Shown here in pieces: positions 7,896 to 14,238 of a stretch of 15,521 nt of DNA. Every line of letters begins with the position of its first letter. Positions within the stretch are counted from its first letter, which is position 1. The notes below the pieces were generated by a model. The model saw only the letters and a list, made by a program, of their open reading frames with translations. It did not search any database and was not told the DNA's origin. Source of the DNA: an uncultured Verrucomicrobiales bacterium. GTDB taxonomy: Bacteria; Verrucomicrobiota; Verrucomicrobiae; Limisphaerales; CANJSG01. The position numbers were made by a program, and so were the translations under genes. The DNA lies in assembly GCA_946480965.1 (NCBI GenBank), contig CAMLMI010000080.1:1-15521 (forward strand), in the 5' to 3' direction.

Positions 7896-8076
7896 ACGGG
7901 CCACGGTGGCACTTGGCCCACTTGGCCGCGACGAGGGCAGCAGCTACCCGGGCCGGGTTCATCGGCATCAGAACGGGGTTGAAGCGCTGCGGGTTCATTT
8001 CGGACCGGCGCACCGTGCGTCGGGCGGCCAACGCCGTCAACGGAGGATTCAGGGCGACACCGACGCGCTGCGCCAT
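7885..8076 (-). CDS. Short ORF, possible leader peptide or small protein
   Basis: This 63-codon reading frame lies between the divergent exporter and FGE-like genes. It is basic and rich in alanine, arginine and repeated N-P pairs, and ends with two cysteines in a KCHRGPCGF tail. An internal ATG at 7998 would give a 37-residue version. Neither start has a clear ribosome binding site. The frame continues upstream to 8202, but that would overlap the divergent gene at 8140. The only support for it being real is position: an intrinsic terminator follows about 30 bp after its stop, on the same strand. I recognise no family. It could equally be part of a non-coding leader RNA. Confidence 0.35.
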   Translation of the reverse strand: MAQRVGVALNPPLTALAARRTVRRSEMNPQRFNPVLMPMNPARVAAALVAAKWAKCHRGPCGF

Positions 8077-8139
8077 TTCCCGAGCGTCGGCCACTGGCCA
8101 AATGCCCGGGATGCCTCCAGTCTTGGGGCCGACAACGAC

Positions 8140-9033
8140 ATGAGCGAATCGCCTGATCCCAGACCGAAGCCCGAGACGGAGGAAGACGTCCCCGAGAACC
8201 ATGCCGTGCCGGCGTGGAAGATCGCCGTGATCGCCGGAGTCGCCCTGGTGGGCATTTCACTGGGCTCCGTCCTTACCCTGCACAAGGCAGACAAGGACAT
8301 GCGCCTGCGCGGCAAACCCGCCAGCGCCCTCGGCCACAACGTCGCCGAGACCGCGCCGCCCGGCATGGAATGGATTCCCGGCCAGAAGTTCATCCTGGGC
8401 TCGAACGACGGTCTCCAAGACGAACGTCCGGCGCATCCGGTGAGCGTGCGGGGCTTCTGGATCGATCGGCACGAGGTGACCAACGACGAGTTCCGGAAGT
8501 TCGTCGAAGCCACCGGTTACACGACCCTGGCCGAGAAGCCGGGCACGAATGCGTTCACCTGGAAGACGCCCGAAGGGGCCGGCTCCAGCCTCGAAGGCCG
8601 GGGCGATCATCCCGTGGTCTGGGTGTCGTGGAACGACGCCTTCGCCTACGCGGTGTGGGCCGGGAAACGCCTGCCCAGCGAGGCGGAATGGGATCTGGCG
8701 GCGCGCGGTGCGGAGTTCGGCCCCCGCATCATGCAGCATGGGGGCACGATGTCGGTGACGGCCTTCCAACCGGACCGCAACGGATTGCGCGGCATGGACG
8801 GCAACGTCCGCGAATGGTGCCACGACCTCTACGACGCCGGGTTCTACGCCGTCAGCCCTGAACAGGGGCCGTCCGGGCCGGATGACTTCGGCAGCACGTC
8901 AGGCGACCTCCGGCGGGCGGTGCGAGGCGGGCTGAGGTCGGGCGAACGCTCTTGGGCTCCGGCGGGAGAAGGTCGGCCGGACATCGGCTTCCGTCTTGTG
9001 AAAAACGGCCCGCCCTACGGCCGCAGCCGCTAA
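8140..9033 (+). CDS. Membrane-anchored FGE-sulfatase-fold (SUMF1/DUF323-like) protein
   Basis: This 297-residue protein has a short acidic N-terminus, one membrane segment (about residues 26-47) and then a formylglycine-generating-enzyme-fold domain that would face the periplasm. The fold is shown by GMEWIPGQKFILGS (75-88), DERPAHPVSVRGFWIDRHEVTN (94-115), HPVVWVSWNDAFAYAVWAGKRLPSEAEW (157-184), GMDGNVREWCHDLY (218-231), RAVRGG (259-264) and GFRLVK (283-288). The segment between AARGA (187-191) and the MDGNVREW element is about 25-30 residues shorter than usual and lacks the common YPWGD stretch. The cysteine pair of true sulfatase-activating enzymes is missing near the C-terminus, so catalysis of formylglycine formation is unlikely. 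The ATG at 8140 was preferred over the longer open frame, which would overlap the divergent exporter. The actual function is unknown. Confidence 0.8.
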   Translation: MSESPDPRPKPETEEDVPENHAVPAWKIAVIAGVALVGISLGSVLTLHKADKDMRLRGKPASALGHNVAETAPPGMEWIPGQKFILGSNDGLQDERPAHPVSVRGFWIDRHEVTNDEFRKFVEATGYTTLAEKPGTNAFTWKTPEGAGSSLEGRGDHPVVWVSWNDAFAYAVWAGKRLPSEAEWDLAARGAEFGPRIMQHGGTMSVTAFQPDRNGLRGMDGNVREWCHDLYDAGFYAVSPEQGPSGPDDFGSTSGDLRRAVRGGLRSGERSWAPAGEGRPDIGFRLVKNGPPYGRSR

Positions 9034-9040
9034 GAGCGCG

Positions 9041-9200
9041 CAGCGCAAGCCTTCGGCTGGCCGTTGCGCAACCGCTCAGGTTGCCGTAGCGCCGCCATCC
9101 TGTCGGCGAAGGCGGTCTCCCGAAGGAGGACGCTTGGGCAGGCGGGATGCTCGCGATACGGCCGACGAGACGGCCGTGCCACATCGGCTTGGCAACCACC
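9041..9200 (+). repeat. Hairpin-rich, repeat-like intergenic DNA
   Basis: Several short inverted repeats follow each other. They are 9043-9048 with 9064-9069 (with an inner agcc/ggct pair), 9092-9096 with 9111-9115, about 9116-9120 with 9125-9129, and a perfect 7-bp pair at 9158-9164 with 9171-9177. From memory, GC-rich phrases such as cggccgtgccacatcggc recur between genes in Verrucomicrobia genomes, but I cannot search for copies here. It begins just after the FGE-like stop codon and has no T tract, so it is not a normal terminator. The class of repeat is unassigned. Confidence 0.4.
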
Positions 9201-9439
9201 TTTTGCCCGGTGCTGGCTCGTTCTTGTCCTCACCCTTGGGGCGCACGTCAGGGGTGATCGCCGTCCTTCCAGAAAGCGCCGGTTTTCCCCGAAAAATCCC
9301 GTGTGAAGCGGTTCCCGCCCAACGGCTCGTCCTTAGAATCAGCCTCAAGCCGCCTCCCTTCGCAGCCGACCTTATCACCGTATTCGCCGTGTCCCGGACA
9401 CGGGCCGCTTTTTCGGACGGAACATCGGGTCCGTAAGAC
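9201..9439 (+). other. Intergenic DNA with two small hairpins, no gene seen
   Basis: I found no credible gene here. The right part contains a 7-bp hairpin with a 3-nt loop (9387-9393 with 9397-9403) and a 5-bp hairpin (9414-9418 with 9429-9433), leading into the long terminator at 9440. Together these could form the 5' leader of the chemotaxis operon or a small RNA. I could not place a promoter with confidence. Confidence 0.35.
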
Positions 9440-9499
9440 AAAGGCACAGCCGATCCATCGAAGATGTTCACCGCGATGGTGATCAGCTGTGCCTTTTTT
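9440..9499 (+). terminator. Long intrinsic terminator upstream of the chemotaxis operon
   Basis: An 11-bp perfect outer stem (9440-9450 with 9486-9496) continues inward with gat/atc and ccatcg/cgatgg pairs (9455-9460 with 9474-9479). That gives about 20 base pairs with small bulges. A six-T tract ends at 9499. It points along the plus strand, 45 bp before the first chemotaxis gene and about 400 bp after the FGE-like stop. It either closes the upstream transcript, ends a small RNA, or attenuates the operon. Confidence 0.82.
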
Positions 9500-9544
9500 A
9501 TGCCCGGAGCGGTCCGCCCGAAGCGGTGAAAAGAACGACAAAAC

Positions 9545-11494
9545 ATGGCCCAACCGCTCTTCCATCTCTTCCGGAACCTGCACGGTGCGGCGACCGCCTC
9601 GCTGGCGTCGCTGGCGGCCCGCGGGCGTTCCGGCTGGGTTTCGCGGCTCGGGCGTCGCGAACCGCAGGTCGGCGCTTCGACGGAACCGGCGGCGGTGCTG
9701 GATGCTCCCCCTTGTCTTCCCGCGTTGGCCAATTCCCTCGCCGAATTGGCCCGCCGCACCGATCCGGACTTTGCGCGTCTCGGCACCGATCTGAAGTCGC
9801 TCCACGCCGCCGCCTTCGAGCTCAGCCGCAGCATCGGCCAATACGCCGGTTCCGTCCGCGACACGCTCCAAGGCAGTCGGCTGAACGGCGCGGACGGCAC
9901 CGCCGCGCGTTGTTTGGCCGGATTGCAGGCCGGGATGGACGCCGCCGACGGCAATCTCGCCGCGCTCCAGGAGGTTGCCGGCGCGCTTGGCCAGCTCCAC
10001 GCCCAGGGCGCACAGATCGAGCGCATCGCGATGATCCTGAAGTCCTCCGGCTGCACCTTTGCGGTCGAGAGCGCCCGCAGCGCCGAGTGCCAGCAGGCGT
10101 TCGGCTCCTTCGTGGAGGAGCTGCGCTCCTTGGCCGAGAAGATCGCCTCGCTCGGCTCCGCCATCGGCGGCCAATCAAGAGAGACGCAGGCGTCGTTGGA
10201 AGGGTTGACCCGCGTGATCAACGGCGACCTGGAACAGCTCCGGAATCTGACCCGCCGCTCCGAGGCAAGCGTGCGCCAGACGGCGGAACAGATGCAGCGC
10301 CTGCTCGATTCCTCCTGCTCCGCGCTGCAACAGGCCGAAGCCCGCGCCCGCGAGATCACGCGCCACGCGGACGACGTCGTCTTCCATCTCCAGTTCGGCG
10401 ACAACGTCCGGCAGCGTCTGGAACACGTGGTCGCTGCGCTGGAGGACGCTTCCGCCGCTTCCAATTCCCCGGAGAAGACCGCGCTGATCCTCGACATCCA
10501 GCTCGCCCAACTCGCGGCCATCGGCGGCGAAGTCGAGGACACGCAGCGGCAATTGCTGGAGGCCTTCGGCGGTTTGGCCCGCGAATCCGCCAGCCTCGGC
10601 GAGGGAGTGCGGGATCTCGGTGGCGGCGAATCGGCCAACGACGGCGGCCAGGATCTCTTCGAGCAGTTGAAGTCCGAGCTGGTCCAGCTGGAAGGGCTCC
10701 AGCGCCAGGGCCACACGCTCTGCGCCCGTGCCAACGAAACCTCCCAGCAGGCCATCGCCTCCGCCGCCAGCCTCTCGCAGCACCTGGACAAGGTGCAGGA
10801 CATCAACCGCGAGATGCACCTCCAGGCCCTGAACGCGATCATCAAGACCGCGCTCCTCGGCGAAGCGGGCCGCACGCTGGAAGTGCTTTCCACCCACGTC
10901 CACACGGTCTTCCAGGAATCTTCCGGCCTCGTCGAGCAGACCATCCGCGTGCTCGAACAGGTCCGCTCCAGCGCCCATCGCACCGGCGACGCCGGTTCCG
11001 CCTTGGCCGACGAGGACACGGATCTCCAGGGCGGCCTCGCGCAGATCGCCAAGGTCCACGGCGAATTCTCCGGCATCGCCGAGACCGCGCTGCAACTGGT
11101 CGGGCGCCAGAACGCGCGGCTGGAAGAGGTCCGGTCGCGGCTCGAATTCCTCGGTGCGCTCTCCGGCCGTCTCGCCGCCTTCGCCGAAGAGGTGCGCGCC
11201 GTCCGCCGCGTGTTGCCGGAGGTTAAGCCCGGCAACGTCCCCGACGATGAACTGGTGTCGTTGAGCCGCCGCTACACGATGGAAAGCGAGCGCGCGGTCC
11301 ATCGGCGCATCACGGGCACAGCCAACAACACGCCGGAAAACATGGGCCGCAGCTTGCAACCAGTCGCGACAGGGGACGACAACCTCGACTTCTTCGATGC
11401 TCCCGTTGCGCCCGCCGCCGCCGCCGTGGCCCAGGCCCCGGACAAGAAGCCGGAGAAGGCCCAGGACTTCGGCGACAACATCGACCTCTTCTGA
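9545..11494 (+). CDS. Soluble receptor-like coiled-coil protein with two degenerate MCP tips and a CheZ-like motif
   Basis: This 649-residue protein has no membrane segment and is largely helical. Residues 173-199 (AVESARSAECQQAF then EELRSLAEK) align without gaps to the chemoreceptor signalling tip (AIEAARAGE..GF then DEVRKLAEK). Residues 428-451 (LNAIIKTALLGEAGR) align to the same element a second time. Both copies have lost conserved positions, for example the tip Glu and Arg are K and L in the second copy. Between them, FGDNVRQ at 284-290 fits the FxDxxxQ pattern of the CheZ active-site helix. The last 40 residues carry two acidic-aromatic peptides (DDNLDFFD at 611-618 and GDNIDLF at 643-649) joined by an A/P-rich linker. 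It opens the operon, with 10 bp to the STAS gene. The role is probably tuning or dephosphorylating CheY, or organising CheA; this is inference. The start ATG lacks a Shine-Dalgarno. Confidence 0.75.
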   Translation: MAQPLFHLFRNLHGAATASLASLAARGRSGWVSRLGRREPQVGASTEPAAVLDAPPCLPALANSLAELARRTDPDFARLGTDLKSLHAAAFELSRSIGQYAGSVRDTLQGSRLNGADGTAARCLAGLQAGMDAADGNLAALQEVAGALGQLHAQGAQIERIAMILKSSGCTFAVESARSAECQQAFGSFVEELRSLAEKIASLGSAIGGQSRETQASLEGLTRVINGDLEQLRNLTRRSEASVRQTAEQMQRLLDSSCSALQQAEARAREITRHADDVVFHLQFGDNVRQRLEHVVAALEDASAASNSPEKTALILDIQLAQLAAIGGEVEDTQRQLLEAFGGLARESASLGEGVRDLGGGESANDGGQDLFEQLKSELVQLEGLQRQGHTLCARANETSQQAIASAASLSQHLDKVQDINREMHLQALNAIIKTALLGEAGRTLEVLSTHVHTVFQESSGLVEQTIRVLEQVRSSAHRTGDAGSALADEDTDLQGGLAQIAKVHGEFSGIAETALQLVGRQNARLEEVRSRLEFLGALSGRLAAFAEEVRAVRRVLPEVKPGNVPDDELVSLSRRYTMESERAVHRRITGTANNTPENMGRSLQPVATGDDNLDFFDAPVAPAAAAVAQAPDKKPEKAQDFGDNIDLF

Positions 11495-11504
11495 ACCCGC
11501 CCCG

Positions 11505-11807
11505 ATGAAAGCCACCTTCACCCCCTCCGCAACCGACGGTTCGCTCCGTCTCGCGGGCGATCTCGACATCTACGCCGCCGCCGAGCTGCGCGAGGCGTTG
11601 CTGGACCACGTCCGCACCGCGCCCGCCGTCGCGCTCGATCTTTCCGGAGCCACCGCCTGCGATGCCGTCGCCGTGCAGCTCCTTCGCGCCGCGCGCCGCA
11701 GCGCCGAGGCCGCCGGCAAATCCTTCCGCGTCGCCCGGATCTCCGAGCCCGTGGCCCGGACCTGCGCCGCCCTCGGACTCGCCTCGCAAGATCTCGCTTT
11801 GTCGTAA
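11505..11807 (+). CDS. STAS-domain protein in the chemotaxis operon
   Basis: This 100-residue single-domain protein has the SpoIIAA/STAS fold: LRLAGDLDIYAAAELREALL at 15-33, then the core LDLSGATACDAVAVQLLRAA at 45-63. In anti-anti-sigma factors the residue after the core aspartate is the phosphorylated serine or threonine; here it is alanine (D53-A54). Control by that phosphorylation is therefore unlikely, and a fixed protein-protein interaction role is more plausible. STAS proteins are found beside CheA in some chemotaxis-like operons. The gene is 10 bp after the receptor-like gene and 12 bp before cheY, with C-rich spacers and no Shine-Dalgarno, suggesting translational coupling. The partner is unknown. 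Confidence 0.85.
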   Translation: MKATFTPSATDGSLRLAGDLDIYAAAELREALLDHVRTAPAVALDLSGATACDAVAVQLLRAARRSAEAAGKSFRVARISEPVARTCAALGLASQDLALS

Positions 11808-11819
11808 CCCCCGATTCCC

Positions 11820-12185
11820 ATGAGCAAAATCATCATGACCGCCGACGACTCCGCCAGCATGAGGGAGATGATCTCCTTCACGCTGAAGAACGCCGGCTAT
11901 TCCGTGGTCGAGGCCGTCGATGGCCAGGACGCCATCAACAAGCTGTCCGGTTCCCCCGTCCACATGCTCATCACCGACCTCAACATGCCGAACGTGGACG
12001 GCCTGGAGCTGATCAAGCGCGTCCGCGCCCTGCCGGAATACAAATACATCCCGGTCATCATGCTCACCACCGAGTCGGACGACGCCAAGAAGCAGGCCGG
12101 CCGCGCCGCCGGTGCCAGCGGCTGGATCGTGAAGCCCTTCCGCGGCGAGCAGCTCGTGATGGTCGCCAAGAAATTCCTGAACTGA
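11820..12185 (+). CDS. cheY: CheY-type single-domain response regulator
   Basis: This 121-residue receiver domain has no output domain, the normal CheY size. The acidic pocket is D9-D10, the phosphoacceptor is D53 (ITDLNMPNVDG), the switch residue is T83 (LTTES) and the invariant lysine is K105 (VKPF). It receives phosphate from CheA, which is encoded 8 bp downstream, and normally carries the signal to the flagellar motor or another output. No flagellar or pilus genes are in the window, so the output is open. The upstream STAS gene ends 12 bp before it; the spacer is C-rich with no Shine-Dalgarno. Confidence 0.95.
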   Translation: MSKIIMTADDSASMREMISFTLKNAGYSVVEAVDGQDAINKLSGSPVHMLITDLNMPNVDGLELIKRVRALPEYKYIPVIMLTTESDDAKKQAGRAAGASGWIVKPFRGEQLVMVAKKFLN

Positions 12186-12193
12186 TCCCCGCC

Positions 12194-14206
12194 ATGTCGC
12201 AGCCCAATCCCGTCAACACCTTCCTCCTCGAGGCCGGCGATCTCCTCGCCCAGATCGAGGAGATCGTCCTCGACATGGATGCGGGCAGCCCCGACCCCGA
12301 GGACATCAACCGCCTTTTCCGCGCCTTCCACACCATCAAGGGCTCCGGCGCGATGTTCGGTTTCGACGACGTGGCCGCCTTCACCCACCACGTCGAGACC
12401 GCGCTCGACCACGTGCGCGAAGGCTCGCTCAAGCTCTCGTCCGAGCTGCTCCAGCTCGTCCTTGCCGCCAAGGACCAGATCAAGACCCTGCTCGATGTCG
12501 CCCAGGGCGAAGCGGCGCTCGAACCCGGCTCCAGCGAGAAGCTCATCGCCGCGATCAACGCCCTCAGCGGCCACGGTGCTCCCGCCGCTCCGGCATCGGC
12601 CCATGCGCCCAAACCGGCGGCGGACGTTTCGGCGAAGCAGACCTTCCGCATCCGTTTCCGGCCCGATCCCGCCATCATGGTCTCGGGCACGAACCCCGTT
12701 TCCCTGCTCAACGAGCTGCGCGATCTCGGCGACTGCACCGTCGTCGCCAAGACGGATTCCGTTCCCGCGCTCGAAGACCTCCAGCCGGACCAGATCCATT
12801 TCTCCTGGGAGATCACGCTGACGACCGAACGCGGCGCGAACGCGATCAAGGACGTCTTCATCTTCGTCGAGGACGGCAGCGAACTGTCCATCGAGCCGGT
12901 CGCCGCCTTGCAGCCGCCCGCTCCGCGCCAGGTCGTGCCGGAACCGGCCGCACCAGTGGCTCCCGTTGCTGTGGTCCCCATCAATCCGTCGGCCGCCGCT
13001 GCGGGCGACACCACGCTCTTCACCCGCAACCCGGCGCAGAAGAAGGCCGCTTCGGCCAAGGACTCCACCGTCCGCGTGCCTTCGGAGAAGCTCGACCGGT
13101 TGGTGAACCTCGTCGGCGAACTGGTCATGAACCAGTCGCGCCTCAGCCAGATCGCCACGCGCTTCAGCGCGCCGGAACTCGACGTGCCGGTGGAGGAGAT
13201 CGAGCGCCTTGTTTCCGAGCTGCGCGAGAACGTCCTCGGCATCCGCATGATGCCGATCGGCACGACCTTCAGCCGCTTCAAGCGCCTCGTGCACGATCTC
13301 TCGGCCGAGCTCGGCAAGGAGATCAGCCTCGTCACCGAAGGCGCCGAGACCGAGCTGGACAAGACCGTGCTCGACCAGCTCGGCGACCCGCTCGTCCACC
13401 TCATCCGCAACAGCCTCGACCACGGCATCGAACCCGCCGACGTGCGCGAACAGCGCGGCAAGCCCCGCCAGGGAACGATCCGCCTCGCCGCCGTCCACAC
13501 CGGCTCGAACGTCGTCGTCACCATCCAGGACGACGGCAAGGGTCTCGACACCGCCGCCATCCGGGCCAAGGCCGTCGAGAAGAAGCTCATCGCCCCCGAT
13601 GCGAACCTTTCGGAGAAGGAGATCTTCAACCTCATCTTCCTTCCCGGCTTCTCCACCGCCAAGGCCATCACCAGCGTCTCCGGGCGCGGCGTCGGCATGG
13701 ACGTGGTCAAGCGCCAGATCGACGCCCTGCGCGGCTCAGTCTCCATCGCGAGCGAGGTCGGCCAAGGCACGGCCATTTCGCTCACGCTGCCGCTCACCTT
13801 GGCCATCATCGAGGGCCTGCTCGTCGAGATCGGCCACGACCAGTTCATCGTCCCGATGTCCGTGGTGACGGAGAACGTGGAGCTGCGCCGCGCCGACCGC
13901 TCCCGCAACAACGGCCGCAACCTGGTGGCCGTGCGCGGTGAGCAGGTGCCCTACATCCACCTGCGCGAGCTGTTCGGTCAGGAGGAGGGCGAGCCCGAGA
14001 TCGAGAAGATCGTCATCGTCCGCCATGAGGACCAGCGCGTCGGCCTCGTCGTGGACCGCGTCCTCGGCAGCCACCAGACCGTCATCCAGTCCCTCGGCCG
14101 ATTCTACCGCGACGTCGAGGTGCTCTCCGGCGCGACCATCATGGGTGATGGCCGCGTGGCCCTGATCCTCGACCTGGCCGGATTGGTCCGGTCGGCCAAC
14201 CACTGA
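12194..14206 (+). CDS. cheA: Chemotaxis histidine kinase CheA
   Basis: This 670-residue cytoplasmic kinase autophosphorylates and passes phosphate to CheY. The domains in order are as follows. The HPt domain spans about residues 5-125, with phosphorylated H46 in FHTIKGSGAMFG. A P2-like domain spans about 149-236, flanked by A/P-rich linkers. The P3 dimerisation helices span about 291-350, with RVPSEKLDRLVNLVGELV. The P4 ATPase domain spans about 355-532, with N box N406 in NSLDHGIE, DDGKG at 446-450 and the lid-region GRGVGMDVV at 497-505. The P5 CheW-like domain spans about 535-668. All catalytic elements are intact. It has no receiver domain, which fits the separate cheY immediately upstream. 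The start is 8 bp after cheY with no Shine-Dalgarno. No cheW, cheR or cheB is in the window; they may lie to the right. Confidence 0.97.
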   Translation: MSQPNPVNTFLLEAGDLLAQIEEIVLDMDAGSPDPEDINRLFRAFHTIKGSGAMFGFDDVAAFTHHVETALDHVREGSLKLSSELLQLVLAAKDQIKTLLDVAQGEAALEPGSSEKLIAAINALSGHGAPAAPASAHAPKPAADVSAKQTFRIRFRPDPAIMVSGTNPVSLLNELRDLGDCTVVAKTDSVPALEDLQPDQIHFSWEITLTTERGANAIKDVFIFVEDGSELSIEPVAALQPPAPRQVVPEPAAPVAPVAVVPINPSAAAAGDTTLFTRNPAQKKAASAKDSTVRVPSEKLDRLVNLVGELVMNQSRLSQIATRFSAPELDVPVEEIERLVSELRENVLGIRMMPIGTTFSRFKRLVHDLSAELGKEISLVTEGAETELDKTVLDQLGDPLVHLIRNSLDHGIEPADVREQRGKPRQGTIRLAAVHTGSNVVVTIQDDGKGLDTAAIRAKAVEKKLIAPDANLSEKEIFNLIFLPGFSTAKAITSVSGRGVGMDVVKRQIDALRGSVSIASEVGQGTAISLTLPLTLAIIEGLLVEIGHDQFIVPMSVVTENVELRRADRSRNNGRNLVAVRGEQVPYIHLRELFGQEEGEPEIEKIVIVRHEDQRVGLVVDRVLGSHQTVIQSLGRFYRDVEVLSGATIMGDGRVALILDLAGLVRSANH

Positions 14207-14238
14207 CCCCTTTTCGTATCCATCCACTGTCACGTTCC

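Noticed and set aside
7570..8139. Upstream extension of the FGE-like gene
   Set aside because: It would overlap the divergent exporter gene by over 200 bp, and the translation is Q/R/P-rich. The ATG at 8140 gives a sensible membrane anchor.
9030..9233. 67-codon minus-strand ORF
   Set aside because: It is the translation of the hairpin-rich repeat-like segment, with no supporting start context.
9387..9499. Possible c-di-GMP (GEMM) or other known riboswitch upstream of the chemotaxis operon
   Set aside because: I could not find the conserved GEMM core bases; only simple hairpins and a terminator are visible.
9076..11235. Long minus-strand open frame of 719 codons opposite the receptor-like gene
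   Set aside because: It is a shadow of GC-rich coding DNA. Its translation is rich in S, A and R with no domain, while the plus strand encodes recognisable chemoreceptor tips.
12064..13920. Minus-strand open frame of 618 codons opposite cheY/cheA, and another at 11897-13498
   Set aside because: Both are antisense to an intact CheA with all catalytic motifs; their composition is low-complexity and no family is recognisable.
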